Below are positions 1 to 9,342 of a stretch of 40,634 nucleotides of DNA, in pieces. Location: positions 1 to 40,634 of IMG/VR virus record IMGVR_UViG_3300025949_000011, one strand, 5' to 3'. How positions within the stretch are numbered: position 1 is the stretch's first letter; every line of letters begins with the position of its first letter. Both the position numbers and the translations under genes were made by a program. Source of the stretch: a virus. Below the pieces are notes generated by a model, which saw only the letters and a list, made by a program, of their open reading frames with translations, did no database searches and was not told the origin of the DNA.

Positions 1-127
1 AATATTAGTTTTGCAGTCGAACCCAGCAGGTGTTCCGGTGGTCGTCGTATATAGCAGAATTCCGTATGCTCTCTTTGCAATAACAACATTATCACATACG
101 TTGTTTCCTATCGGCTGCTTACCAACG
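1..127. repeat. Terminal direct repeat (left copy)
   Basis: These 127 bases are identical to the last 127 bases of the window. The overlap falls inside the tailspike gene and keeps its reading frame, so joining the ends restores one long gene. A length of exactly 127 equals a common maximum assembly k-mer, so I infer an assembly overlap of a circular map and not the physical phage ends. Confidence 0.95.
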
Positions 128-1089
128 AGGTAGTAATCGTGTATCGCAATTCCATTGGCGGCGTTTGCGCCAAGGCATAAATTGTTTGATACAATATTAT
201 ATGTGCACGCCCCCATCAAAAAAATATTTGATGCATCATCGTTTGTTGTTCCAGTTGTAAACCAGTCCCCGAAATAATTTCCAGTAATGGTATTGTTGGA
301 TGAGTCCAGCCCAAAAATACCATGATTGTAAATATTGAATATAAAGCAATCTCTAATCTTGCATTGAGAAGAGCCGGACATGTAAATGGCTGCTTTTCCA
401 TTCACACCGCCCAGCGTCCCAGTTAGCGTCTTGCATGATAGTTTAAGCCCCCTTACCTCAACGCCAGTCAGGCCAGTAAGATCAATGCCAGTTGTATCCC
501 CGTCCTTGATGATAATTTGTGCCTTTCTAGTAAGCCCATATATTATGGAATTATTCTGTGGAGTTACTGACCCTGAAATATAAAAGTCATCATCAGGAAT
601 AAATACTGATGTGTTAGAATTAAGCGCATTTTGTAGCGCTGTCCTCATATCAGTTGTGCCGGGAGTTGTGTTAGTCCCATAGCGCAACAAGTGTCCGGGA
701 GGATAATACAAATTAACCGGCGTTACGCTCGCAGCAAGTTCGGCGGCGGTTTGGGGGTATTTAATAACCGTATTAGTTAATGTCCCCGTGCCTACAACCT
801 GTGAGCCTTGGATTTGTAATAACCCAGATGTGCCATTAAGGAACGCAAGCGTTACTGCATCTTGCGGCAAAGTAGGATCAGCAAGGTTTTTAATCTTGTG
901 AGTATTCCAATCTATGTCAGCAATTGGCTTGCCTTGACCGTCTCTGGTGATGCAGTTAGAAAGAGCTGTCGCAAAGCCGTTATGCTCTGTATCAAATCGA
1001 GACGCAGTAATAGGCACGCCATTCGCGGCGTCTTGTGTCCAGTTGTAGTAACGGACATAATTTCCATTTCCATCAAAGCCGCCGCTCAT
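1..1089 (-). CDS. Tailspike, N-terminal part (gene continues at 39545-40507)
   Basis: This is the first 363 codons of a 683-residue protein that crosses the cut point of the circular map. The start ATG overlaps the stop of the upstream tail fibre gene as ATGA. Residues 1-85 are a particle-anchor domain closely similar to the start of the neighbouring fibre (shared RYYNWT, NGFATAL and NCITRDGQG). After a linker come repeated short strands typical of a right-handed parallel beta-helix, for example NNTITGNYF and NIVSNN. Family knowledge: such podovirus tailspikes bind and often cleave surface polysaccharide. I cannot identify catalytic residues or the substrate. The frame is open through base 1 and continues in frame at base 40507. 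Confidence 0.9.
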   Translation of the reverse strand, partial: MSGGFDGNGNYVRYYNWTQDAANGVPITASRFDTEHNGFATALSNCITRDGQGKPIADIDWNTHKIKNLADPTLPQDAVTLAFLNGTSGLLQIQGSQVVGTGTLTNTVIKYPQTAAELAASVTPVNLYYPPGHLLRYGTNTTPGTTDMRTALQNALNSNTSVFIPDDDFYISGSVTPQNNSIIYGLTRKAQIIIKDGDTTGIDLTGLTGVEVRGLKLSCKTLTGTLGGVNGKAAIYMSGSSQCKIRDCFIFNIYNHGIFGLDSSNNTITGNYFGDWFTTGTTNDDASNIFLMGACTYNIVSNNLCLGANAANGIAIHDYYLVGKQPIGNNVCDNVVIAKRAYGILLYTTTTGTPAGFDCKTNI

Positions 1090-1808
1090 GGAATCTTCTC
1101 CACTATCATGTATGACCCTTTGCGAACATTGGTATTATTTGCATTAGAGGTTTGCTGCGACCATTGGAATGAAATTGTTCCAGATGTACTAATTGTCATC
1201 TGTCCATTTATTAAAACCCAATCTGTGTTAATGGCTGAGCCTGAACCATTTATGTTTGAAAATGAAAATGAAGATGTAGAGGGCGTTATTCCATAAGAAT
1301 TAGAGACAGAGTTAACAATGCCATTAGCCACAAAAGAAGAATCTGTTATGGTCGCACTAGAATTAACAATCCATTTCAATCCAGTAACCGCCCCAGCGCC
1401 CGTATCTGCATAAAACATAATCAAACCACTTACTTTATATGTCCCCGCGATTAGCGTCGGAGTAATTAGATCAGGGTCATTTGCTAAAATAATAGTTGTG
1501 TTTCTGGATGTAGTCGAAGCCTTTACAGATTTATAGGACAACGCATTATAACGAGCATCACCAGAACGCTGGTTTAAAGCGTCCTGCGGGTCTACTGCAT
1601 CAGAAAGGCTTGTTAACTTGTGATTGTTCCAGCTGATATTTGCAGAAGGAACGCCCTGACCATCACGGGTAATGCAATTCGTTAAAGCGGTTGCAAAACC
1701 GTTATCTTCAGTATCCATGCGTGACGCCATAATAGGGATCGCATTGGATGCATCAGCAGTCCAGTTGTAGTATCTTACATATGTGCCGGAACCGTTAAAG
1801 CCGCCCAT
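1086..1808 (-). CDS. Tail fibre / receptor-binding protein sharing the tailspike anchor
   Basis: The product is 240 residues. Residues 1-88 closely match the N-terminus of the downstream tailspike, so both probably attach to the same site on the tail. The remainder, from about residue 100, is Ser/Thr/Asn/Gly-rich and predicted all-beta, ending in SYMIVEKI; it resembles small C1q/TNF-like trimeric tip domains seen on phage fibres, but this is inference. It starts just after the 547-residue internal protein (TAATG overlap) and its stop overlaps the tailspike start. No enzymatic motif is visible. Confidence 0.8.
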   Translation of the reverse strand: MGGFNGSGTYVRYYNWTADASNAIPIMASRMDTEDNGFATALTNCITRDGQGVPSANISWNNHKLTSLSDAVDPQDALNQRSGDARYNALSYKSVKASTTSRNTTIILANDPDLITPTLIAGTYKVSGLIMFYADTGAGAVTGLKWIVNSSATITDSSFVANGIVNSVSNSYGITPSTSSFSFSNINGSGSAINTDWVLINGQMTISTSGTISFQWSQQTSNANNTNVRKGSYMIVEKIP

Positions 1809-3451
1809 TATTGAGCACCTAATGCTTGAGTTAGTTTTCTACGTTGCTCAGGGGTTAATTGAGACGCTTGTGTCGTTAGATATTGCAAGGTTCTTGTATC
1901 GCTTAACGGGACGGTTGGAGATGATAGATAATCAATAGCCTTTGCTCCTGGTTTGCTGAAATAAGCGCGGCTGCCAATAAATCCGGGGATTGCCAAAGCT
2001 AAATCGCTCATTGACATAGAGCGTGTTGCGGTACCGGAATTGCCAACAATAGGTTTAAATGCCTGTGCAAACTTGGTTGCGTCATAGGCATCAGAATTCT
2101 TGCGGCCTAAAAGAAATCCGTTTTGATCTGACTTTTGCAATGCATTAGCAATGGTTGCGCCATTCACGTTCCCTGTATTGGGGTTAACATTGTTAACTCT
2201 TGACGTAAGCTGTTTAAAAGCCCTCCATTGCTGGCGGGTAGCTTCATAGGCTTTTTTGTCTGCGGGAGAAAGACTCGCGCCAAGCATGTCGTCAACATGG
2301 TCTTTTACTTCATACAAAGCCTGTCCGTAATCTCGATCACCTTGCGGTGTAGACATTTGTTTATAGGCGGCTTTGCCAAGCTTGCTGCTAAGCTTCCCTA
2401 GTTGCTCGCCATTAATCGCGCCTTTTTGGGCCAGTTCTTCCACTTGCTTGACAAGCGGATTCTCTCTAATGCTTCCCGGATATAATCCTTGAAGGTCAGA
2501 ATCGATTTGTGTTAACGCGGCATCAGTTTTCGTAGGATCAATAATTACGTTTGTGTTCTTGCTTCTAAAGCGTTCAAAATTGTTCCCCAGCCTCTCAACG
2601 GCATTATCTAGAACGGTTGAATCTAATGATTTGCCTGTCTCTCCAATTGCTTTGGCCCATGCCGAATTAAGCGCCTCTTGGTTCCCTTTCTTTATTTGAG
2701 AGATAGGTCCAGAGGTATAAGGCTGTGATTCAAGCTTGGCCTCTAATTGCTGAAGAGCTTCACTCCCTGTTTTCTGTCCTGGGGTGAGCTTCATTCCCAG
2801 CTTTTCGCCTTGAGAGGCTGCATTTTCTTGAGCTGGCGTAAGGCCAGAATCGCCAATTAAAGACTGGCCTATTTTCTTGGAAATACTAGAAACCGCACTC
2901 GGCGCGGCTTGCGTCAACAATGATGCAAGTATCGGCGCTGAGTTCTCGAATTGAGTACCCCGTGTCGCTTCTGCGGTTTTTTGTGCTGCGAGTGCTGGTA
3001 ATACGTTTTGCGTAACAGCAGTGGCGGCCTGCCCCATTGTGGAAGGCTGAGCCATTAATGCCGATGGCAATGCAGAGCCAGCAACGTGCAAATAACGATT
3101 AGCGGTATCTTCAGGATGAATTGCGCGAGTATCTGTAATTGCGCTTTTGTTCATCACATTACGAAGATACTCACTAGAAAGTGCATATTTTGAACGGTCA
3201 GCAGGATCGAATATTTCCGATGGGGCTTTGCCAGTAATCGCACCTTGAACTGTCCCAACTCCGGCCTTTACCAAGTCCCAAACATTTAATGCGGTATCAA
3301 CAGGAAGGCCGAGCAGACCAGCAATGCCAGCATTCGCGCCTGTTCCAACATTGGCAACTCGATCTGTTGCAGTTGCTTTGTAAGCAGGAGCGGCCTTTAC
3401 CTCAGGTGCTTTCTGCCAATCTGGCACCACTGGGGCGTCTTGCCATCCCAT
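1808..3451 (-). CDS. Internal virion / DNA ejection protein candidate (547 aa)
   Basis: The N-terminus has a duplicated W-Q-x-A-P motif (residues 3-7 and 12-16) of the kind found on podovirus internal proteins. Residues about 30-60 contain a Gly/Ala-rich hydrophobic segment (GTGANAGIAGLLGL) that could interact with membrane. The rest is largely alpha-helical and Ala/Gln/Lys-rich. Its place between the hub/S74 block and the fibres matches the ejection-protein slot of P22-like and BPP-1-like phages. No transglycosylase signature is visible. Function is assigned from position and composition, not from a catalytic motif. Confidence 0.65.
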   Translation of the reverse strand: MGWQDAPVVPDWQKAPEVKAAPAYKATATDRVANVGTGANAGIAGLLGLPVDTALNVWDLVKAGVGTVQGAITGKAPSEIFDPADRSKYALSSEYLRNVMNKSAITDTRAIHPEDTANRYLHVAGSALPSALMAQPSTMGQAATAVTQNVLPALAAQKTAEATRGTQFENSAPILASLLTQAAPSAVSSISKKIGQSLIGDSGLTPAQENAASQGEKLGMKLTPGQKTGSEALQQLEAKLESQPYTSGPISQIKKGNQEALNSAWAKAIGETGKSLDSTVLDNAVERLGNNFERFRSKNTNVIIDPTKTDAALTQIDSDLQGLYPGSIRENPLVKQVEELAQKGAINGEQLGKLSSKLGKAAYKQMSTPQGDRDYGQALYEVKDHVDDMLGASLSPADKKAYEATRQQWRAFKQLTSRVNNVNPNTGNVNGATIANALQKSDQNGFLLGRKNSDAYDATKFAQAFKPIVGNSGTATRSMSMSDLALAIPGFIGSRAYFSKPGAKAIDYLSSPTVPLSDTRTLQYLTTQASQLTPEQRRKLTQALGAQ

Positions 3452-4917
3452 TATGGCTTTTTCCTATGAACGCCATCAGGGCCGATAAATTCAGCCCCAG
3501 ATGGAAGTTTACTATAGTCATCATCCGAATTGATTTTGACTGGACCTTTACCAGTATTTGAATTACCTGTCCCTTCCTTTGTGTTCAGGTAAGGCTTGGA
3601 ATCCTCACTCAATAGGCGCTCAAAATCCTTCCGCCCTGTCGATTGTTCGTACTGGCGTTTCAACCCGCCTAACTGACCGCCCATTAACTTTTGGGCTGTT
3701 TCGATTGCGCCTTTGAGCTGAGCCGGAGAGCTAGCTTTATCAATACCAGCAAGAGCCTTTTCACGATCAGCCACACCACCGCCAGCACCAGATACAGCCT
3801 TGACGATTTCCCCCTTGATGACTTCTTTAGCCGTATCAAGGTTCGTCGGTGCTTCAGAACCGGTTTCTTCTGCCCATTTGTTTGCAATGCGGTTTAATAT
3901 CCTAGTGTCAGTATTTCCAAGCGCATCGGCTAATTCTTGAGCTGTATGCAAGTGGGAAATACCGACGTTAAACGATCTAACTTGATCGCCTTGCTTGCCA
4001 GAGGAAAAGCTCTTGTAAGCAGAAACCCTAGAGCCGTACTCTTCTGCCTGATAGTCAGGGTTATTCTTGAGCACTTTTGCGAGCAATGCCTGTCCTTGCG
4101 GCGTTTGCATTCTCATTGGCGATGGAGGCGCAATCTGATAATTAGCAATCATTTTTGCTACGTCATCGCCATTGCCCTGATCGCCTAAATCGCTATACAT
4201 ATTCGGTGCGCGAGTCGTAATTAGCTCTTTGCGCTTGTTGTAGTCGCTGATACTAATACGGCCTTTCTCAAGGTCAGCGTTGAGCTTGGCTACTTCATCC
4301 ATAGGTCCAGCGGTTTTAATATCCAATTCTCTTTGTTTGACTTGTTCGTCAGTCAACGCCTGTCCATTAAAGTCTTGAGCTTTCCCGGTTCGAGGATTAA
4401 AGATATACCCGCCATTTTGTGAATGTTGATAATCAACAGGCGCAAACTGTTTCTTGGCCTGATCAATGTAAGCGTCTACTACTTCCTTCGGAACGCCAGC
4501 AGCTAATGCTGCATTGGCCTTTGCAAGGGCTGCTTTCATACCATCTTCAGGCTGTGCAGCTGGTTGAGGAGCTACAGATTGCTGAGGCGCAGTACTAGGC
4601 TGCACAGACGGCTGATCCTGTCCTAATAGTCCTTTAAGTGCGTCCTGCTGTCTCTGTCGTGACTGCTGGGAGATATTGCCAATTTGCTGATTAATGGCAT
4701 TTTGCTGTTTGCCCGCAACATATCCTGCAAGGGCTTGCACAAGCGGCGTAATGAACGACTGACTGGGAACGATAGCGCCAGCATTCTGCATAGGCGCAGG
4801 GTTTAATGCTTGCTGCCTCAATGCATCAACTAACTGTTGCTTTTTCTCAATTTCATAGGCATTGCCGCCGTCAATATTCGGATTAAGCACATATTGGAAT
4901 GGGTTTAAAGTAGCCAT
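3451..4917 (-). CDS. Internal virion / ejection protein candidate (488 aa)
   Basis: The protein starts MATLNPFQYVLNP, is Gln/Ala/Pro-rich up to about residue 160 (low-complexity stretches near residues 95-125) and then becomes helical and charged. It resembles structural proteins encoded just before tail fibres in other podophages and likely belongs to the core or ejection apparatus. The start codon overlaps the stop of the S74 protein gene (TAATG), and its own stop abuts the next gene, indicating translational coupling. No enzyme motif is recognised. Confidence 0.65.
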   Translation of the reverse strand: MATLNPFQYVLNPNIDGGNAYEIEKKQQLVDALRQQALNPAPMQNAGAIVPSQSFITPLVQALAGYVAGKQQNAINQQIGNISQQSRQRQQDALKGLLGQDQPSVQPSTAPQQSVAPQPAAQPEDGMKAALAKANAALAAGVPKEVVDAYIDQAKKQFAPVDYQHSQNGGYIFNPRTGKAQDFNGQALTDEQVKQRELDIKTAGPMDEVAKLNADLEKGRISISDYNKRKELITTRAPNMYSDLGDQGNGDDVAKMIANYQIAPPSPMRMQTPQGQALLAKVLKNNPDYQAEEYGSRVSAYKSFSSGKQGDQVRSFNVGISHLHTAQELADALGNTDTRILNRIANKWAEETGSEAPTNLDTAKEVIKGEIVKAVSGAGGGVADREKALAGIDKASSPAQLKGAIETAQKLMGGQLGGLKRQYEQSTGRKDFERLLSEDSKPYLNTKEGTGNSNTGKGPVKINSDDDYSKLPSGAEFIGPDGVHRKKP

Positions 4918-5921
4918 TACTTCACTTTCCCATAATCAACATACTTGTAGCCTGTCCAGTGAGTATGAACAGCATCTGGATTGATCTGCTCAAGCTCTTG
5001 CGCCATGACGCCAATCTGAGGATTATTGTCGCCTTTGTAGTTCCATAGATGCACTGGAACGCCTTCTTGCGTCTCGCCAATAACCCCATAATCGTCTTTA
5101 AGACGACTATCACTAAATGCCATCAATGCAGTCCCAAGCAAAGAACCAACAGTGGAAGTGGTTTGATTGTTAGACGCATTGGCGGCATTGGCGGCGTTTA
5201 GATTTTGACTATAATTGTTTGCAAAAGCGCCCTGCACATCAGCGGGTTGCGTTTGCTGAACATTCGCACCAGAAAACTGCGGGACAGTTCCCTGTGATCC
5301 GCTCATTAATGCGTTGTAGTAATTCAACGGCTGGTTCTGTAAAGCAATTCCCTGTTGAATCTGCTGGCCCGTTTGTCCCGTTGCTCCGGTGATCGCATTC
5401 ATCTGTGCGTTGGAATAAGCTTTTTGCTTCTCCTCACTAAACTGATCATGGGCATTTTTATATGCCTCACTGCCGGGAGTAATACCTTGTGCAGCAAGCT
5501 TGGCATCTAATCCTGATTCTTGACGCGAGAATTGAGGGTCTAGATATTGCGCCTGACTCTTATATAGATTGTCCTGATTAGCTTGTAAATTACCTTGATA
5601 ATCAGTATTGATAGGTTGATAGGCCGATCTCGCAGAGTCCAAAGCATTACCAGCAAAGGCAGAGGAATTTAACTGATTTGTCGTGTTCGAGTTATATAAG
5701 GCTTGCTGTTCTGGAGAAAGCGTAGTCTGCTCTGTATAGATTGGCGCACCAGTAGTAGGATCGTTACCTTGATTCGTATAAGTATGGCTTCCTGTTGGGG
5801 TATAGGAGTTCGTGCGGGTTAATGCCGCGTTATAGGCAGCGGTATTTTGATTCGCTGCTGTAGCTGCGCCTGCGACCTGATAGGGGTCTTGTGGTGCAAC
5901 TGTAGTATTCTTACCGCCCAT
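4917..5921 (-). CDS. Structural protein with C-terminal S74 (endosialidase-type) chaperone domain
   Basis: The product is 334 residues. Residues 1-265 are Asn/Gln/Ala/Thr-rich and look helical or disordered. From about residue 270 there is a recognisable S74 intramolecular chaperone/peptidase: SDSRLKDD, then LWNYKG, GVMAQELEQINPDAV and GYKYVDYGKV. In the family, the Ser and Lys of SDxRLK form the catalytic dyad that releases the chaperone; here these are S270 and K275, both present. S74 domains normally trimerise fibres or spikes, yet this N-terminal part has no fibre-like repeats. It sits between the GNAT-like gene (11-nt overlap) and the internal virion proteins. It is probably a tail or ejection component; its exact role is unknown. 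Confidence 0.8.
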   Translation of the reverse strand: MGGKNTTVAPQDPYQVAGAATAANQNTAAYNAALTRTNSYTPTGSHTYTNQGNDPTTGAPIYTEQTTLSPEQQALYNSNTTNQLNSSAFAGNALDSARSAYQPINTDYQGNLQANQDNLYKSQAQYLDPQFSRQESGLDAKLAAQGITPGSEAYKNAHDQFSEEKQKAYSNAQMNAITGATGQTGQQIQQGIALQNQPLNYYNALMSGSQGTVPQFSGANVQQTQPADVQGAFANNYSQNLNAANAANASNNQTTSTVGSLLGTALMAFSDSRLKDDYGVIGETQEGVPVHLWNYKGDNNPQIGVMAQELEQINPDAVHTHWTGYKYVDYGKVK

Positions 5922-6339
5922 GCTTTAACTCCAAGAAACGACATTCTTCACGCAACATTCCATACAGGATTACATCGTCGTCCGGCAACATGTGCCTTAA
6001 ATAACCCTCGCGCTTAAAACCTAGATGCTCGTCTAGTCTCTGAGCTTCTAGGTTCTTACTGGCAACATAGCCAGTCAAACGTCGAAACTTCAATTGATTA
6101 AACGGATAATCGAAAGCAGCGAACAATAAGTCTTTCGTTAGCCAGCGCCTACCGGGTGATCCGGCGATGTGAATAGCGCAGCCTGCTTCGTGAAAGTCAT
6201 TATATATTACAACCGCTAAAATCTGTACCTCATCAATTAACCCTATCGCCGTATAATTTCCCCAGTGGTCACAATACGGAATACGATCCTTCGCCCATTG
6301 TCCTAAAATATCCTGATGATCAGTGGTTACCCACCTCAT
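5911..6339 (-). CDS. GNAT-like acetyltransferase-fold protein
   Basis: The product is 142 residues. The order of elements fits a GNAT fold: a central strand (AVVIYNDF), a helix after GSPGRRWLTKDLLFAAFDYPF, then the strand RRLTGYVASKN followed by LEAQRLDEHLGFKREGYLR, which matches the family's C-terminal 'N..A...y.klGF..eG..R' signature. The acetyl-CoA loop Q/R-x-x-G-x-G/A is degenerate (GSPGRR). GNAT-like proteins in the tail module are common in podophages; the substrate is unknown and a purely structural role is possible. The start overlaps the preceding stop as ATGA. Confidence 0.7.
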   Translation of the reverse strand: MRWVTTDHQDILGQWAKDRIPYCDHWGNYTAIGLIDEVQILAVVIYNDFHEAGCAIHIAGSPGRRWLTKDLLFAAFDYPFNQLKFRRLTGYVASKNLEAQRLDEHLGFKREGYLRHMLPDDDVILYGMLREECRFLELKHGR

Positions 6340-6854
6340 ACTCTAAATCGTGGTCCCACTGGCATTCCTTGGCCGGTTGTTTGTTTCGCCGGACCTTGCA
6401 ATGCTTTGGCAATAATAGAGCTCCAATCAGGCCCACTGCCTTGCATACCAAAGTTAGGCGTTCCGCCTTGTGGATTGAAATAACCTTGAGGCTGTTGCAA
6501 TCCATTTGTTGATACGCCATTCGTCGGCACGCCAAGAGAGCTATTCAGTGGCTGTAATTGTCCATTGCCCATATTGAAAATTGACCCGGGAGCATTAGGG
6601 TTACCAGCAGTCAGCACAGTAGGCTTGCCTGTTAATGGATCGGACGACCCTTTAACGCCCGTAGTTTGTTCACGCTGAATTCCGCCTGGGTCAAGTGTGT
6701 TATGGATATTAATCGCCTTATTTTGCTGCTGAGCTTCTAGCTGTCCAATCTTTCCACCGGCATTGGGGTTTCTTTGTGCAACGCCCACGCGAGTAATAGA
6801 CCCAGCAGGGTCCCATAATCCACCAGCGTTAACCCATCTTTTAACGTCGCCCAT
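6336..6854 (-). CDS. Gly/Asn/Pro-rich protein of unknown function (172 aa)
   Basis: Not recognised. The chain is rich in Gly, Asn, Pro and Gln, with little predicted secondary structure after residue 40 and a PVGPRFRV C-terminus. It lies in the tail module between the hub and the GNAT-like protein and overlaps the latter by 4 nt. A linker or disordered virion component is plausible but unproven. Confidence 0.6.
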   Translation of the reverse strand: MGDVKRWVNAGGLWDPAGSITRVGVAQRNPNAGGKIGQLEAQQQNKAINIHNTLDPGGIQREQTTGVKGSSDPLTGKPTVLTAGNPNAPGSIFNMGNGQLQPLNSSLGVPTNGVSTNGLQQPQGYFNPQGGTPNFGMQGSGPDWSSIIAKALQGPAKQTTGQGMPVGPRFRV

Positions 6855-8635
6855 TAGACTGGCCCTCCCATCTCAAACATATAGTCAGTTGAAAACCACA
6901 ACATAGATATTCCGCTAATCTGTAGAGATAAGCGCCCAGTTGCCCAAAATCCTAGGCCGGTAATGCCTTGCCAGTCTTTTGACAGATACAAAGCACCGCC
7001 CCAGCTTGTGACGTCCCATAAAGAAGTATCCCAAGGAGCTGTCCCCGCAGAGCTTAAAAGCAGCGATTGATTCTGCACGTCCTGAAAATCAACATTCAGT
7101 GTCAAGATCGGAGTGGTAACTTGGGCGCTTGCCTGAAAAATGGGTCTAGCCATCGTGAAGCGCTTTTGTTGATTTTGTACGTCAAACGTACTGAAAGCAG
7201 GTTTTACATCGACTGTGATCGGGATGCCTGCATCACTGGTGCCTGAATCAGCTAAATAGACTTTGGTCGATCCGCCGTAATAAATGTTATCGGCTTGTAC
7301 TTCCCAGCAGTTCGCGTTCCATGATCTAAAACGTGACCACGCATTAGAAACCCCATTCATCACCCATTGATGCGCGCTTGAATCTTCAATCTCTGGCACA
7401 TTGATGATTAGTTTGTTTCCAAGCGGGAAGTAGATAGCCTGCCAACCAAAGTTAGCTTGATAGGCTTGGACATCGCTATTGATCGCATTACTGATCTTAT
7501 ATGTTAGGTTTGCACCGGGTTGGGTTCGATCTGTGAGCAATAATTTACTTAAGGGTGAAAGCCCATCGGTGCAAAGAAGGAGTACGTCTGAGGCATATTT
7601 ACAAATACAACGGCGTCCAACAGGGCGGCCAGTATGAAACATGCCAACAAGTGACCATGTAGAGGCAGAGGAAGGATCATAGCCTTGATATAAGGCAATC
7701 TCTCCTTCGCTCGATATAAATGCCGCGTAATCGTTAATTCCTGCGGCGTTATCAATTGTCCAAGTCGCCATCTGCATTAGGTAACCGCCCATCTTGAACA
7801 ATTGGCCTAATGGTAATTTGGTAAGCGATCCTTGAAATGCGGAAGGTCCTGAATACCAGACGTTAAAAGTATTGTTTTCGATATACCAACAACGTTGTTG
7901 ATGGACAGTAACAGTAATTAATGTAGTGGCGTTTAGTCCTGAACCTGAAATGGTCGTTGTAGACCAACCGCCAATGGTTTCAACCTTGATGGAAAACCCA
8001 CTACCCGCGCCGCCCAAGTTTGTATTACTGGCTGATAATGTATTGCCAACGACATAGCCACTCCCAGCAGAAGTGATCGTGACGGACGTTACAGCGCCAC
8101 CAGACACAACAATCGTTGCTTGTGCGCCTGTTCCAGCGCCGCCAGTTAAGGGAACGACGGTATAAGTACCATTCACATATAACGATCCTCCGGTGAGGGT
8201 GTTATAGGTCAATAGTCCGCCTTGTGTGCCGCCATCATAACGAAGCGGGGCGTCGATTCCATTCACGGCTAAAAGAACATTTCCGCCACCAGCATTAAAC
8301 ATCGCATGCTGCCAACGATTAGAGCCTAGTCCTGTTACCGATGCCCCGCCTACTGCGCCCTGTGTGGTGATGTCATAAATCGAGTTATTACTAATCGCGA
8401 ACAGCTTTTTAGTGACGAAGCCGTTATAGGCCATCACTGTTTCAACGTTAGACGGGAGCCCCGATGCCCATACGGCTGACCCATTGCGAACCTGAACATA
8501 GGATGGGGTGCAAAACACGTTATCCGCAATGATCGCGTCAGTTTCTGGCATGCCTGCCAAAGGGTCACGCGCATTCACGCCGCCAACCGGTGCGCCGACT
8601 GTGCGAACTTGAATGTTTTGGCCCATATTAATCAT
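6854..8635 (-). CDS. Tail hub / packaged-DNA stabilisation protein (P22 gp10 position)
   Basis: The product is 593 residues from the ATG at 8635, which overlaps the stop of the adaptor gene as ATGA. It begins with GAPVGGVNARDPLAGMPETDAIIADNVF, a start seen on podovirus hub proteins, and continues as an all-beta chain rich in Gly, Ser, Thr and aromatic residues. Repeated YNG, YDGG and VYLAD strand motifs suggest beta-propeller blades. Position directly after the adaptor supports the gp10-type hub that closes the portal vertex. An insertion around residues 150-230 is unusually Gly/Thr/Ser-rich. Confidence 0.75.
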   Translation of the reverse strand: MINMGQNIQVRTVGAPVGGVNARDPLAGMPETDAIIADNVFCTPSYVQVRNGSAVWASGLPSNVETVMAYNGFVTKKLFAISNNSIYDITTQGAVGGASVTGLGSNRWQHAMFNAGGGNVLLAVNGIDAPLRYDGGTQGGLLTYNTLTGGSLYVNGTYTVVPLTGGAGTGAQATIVVSGGAVTSVTITSAGSGYVVGNTLSASNTNLGGAGSGFSIKVETIGGWSTTTISGSGLNATTLITVTVHQQRCWYIENNTFNVWYSGPSAFQGSLTKLPLGQLFKMGGYLMQMATWTIDNAAGINDYAAFISSEGEIALYQGYDPSSASTWSLVGMFHTGRPVGRRCICKYASDVLLLCTDGLSPLSKLLLTDRTQPGANLTYKISNAINSDVQAYQANFGWQAIYFPLGNKLIINVPEIEDSSAHQWVMNGVSNAWSRFRSWNANCWEVQADNIYYGGSTKVYLADSGTSDAGIPITVDVKPAFSTFDVQNQQKRFTMARPIFQASAQVTTPILTLNVDFQDVQNQSLLLSSAGTAPWDTSLWDVTSWGGALYLSKDWQGITGLGFWATGRLSLQISGISMLWFSTDYMFEMGGPV

Positions 8636-9342
8636 GCAGGCCAATTCCCTGCAGGCACAATCACGCCCGGATAAATGTCACTTTGCGCGCCAATCAGATT
8701 CAGTCTAGCCTTGCTTCCGTCTCTGCCTGCGGCGGTGTCGATAGCCTGCATATAGGTGTCATAGTCGCCGCCATAATCGAGCTTATTAGCTTTCTTAAAG
8801 CGCCAAATGCCGCCCAATACTAAAAGACGCTCGTCCAGTACGCCAATATCCGTATCTACTGTCATTGCAGTCTTCCCCGTTACGCCAGTAGAATCGGTGC
8901 ACCAGTACTTGCTACACCATTCAAAGTAAATTTGATCACCGGCGGTTGGTGTAGGGAGGAAAATTACTTCATTTCCACGTAGCCGATATTGAATCCATGG
9001 CCCCTGCATGAACTGAGCCTTAAGCTGCTGCCATTCTTGAGTGGATTTAGGGCCAAATACAGGGCGGCGCTGAGAACGATTCCACATCGTTTCATTAACG
9101 ATAAAATTAAAATCAGGGCCGGTTAAAGTGGTAATCGTGCCCTGAACTTCAGTGGCTACAGCGGAGAAGGAAGATTCATGCGTCAGAGACTGCCAGTCAT
9201 ATTTGTCTGACAGCTCTTGGCCTTCTTCATTGATCAACTCAATGATTTGCACAATGCGCGGATCAGTCGAGGTTGCGGCAACAGTGATATTTTGTGCCAT
9301 CACCCTAACGGAAACTGACCTTGCGATTGTGAGTAGGCTCAT
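8632..9342 (-). CDS. Head-to-tail adaptor protein (P22 gp4-like)
   Basis: The product is 236 residues. The N-terminal helices (SLLTIARSVSVRVM ... IIELINEEGQELSDKYDWQSLT) followed by a beta domain with FLPTPTAGDQIYFEWCSKYW and a C-terminal helical segment (WRFKKANKLDYGGDYDTYMQAID) match podovirus adaptor proteins that sit under the portal. The start overlaps the preceding stop by 4 nt, and the stop overlaps the hub start by 4 nt. Confidence 0.75.
   Translation of the reverse strand: MSLLTIARSVSVRVMAQNITVAATSTDPRIVQIIELINEEGQELSDKYDWQSLTHESSFSAVATEVQGTITTLTGPDFNFIVNETMWNRSQRRPVFGPKSTQEWQQLKAQFMQGPWIQYRLRGNEVIFLPTPTAGDQIYFEWCSKYWCTDSTGVTGKTAMTVDTDIGVLDERLLVLGGIWRFKKANKLDYGGDYDTYMQAIDTAAGRDGSKARLNLIGAQSDIYPGVIVPAGNWPA

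Noticed and set aside
3684-4188. Frames on both strands inside the 488-residue protein gene
   Set aside because: They are out-of-frame readings of a well-supported long gene, without ribosome-binding sites or recognisable products.
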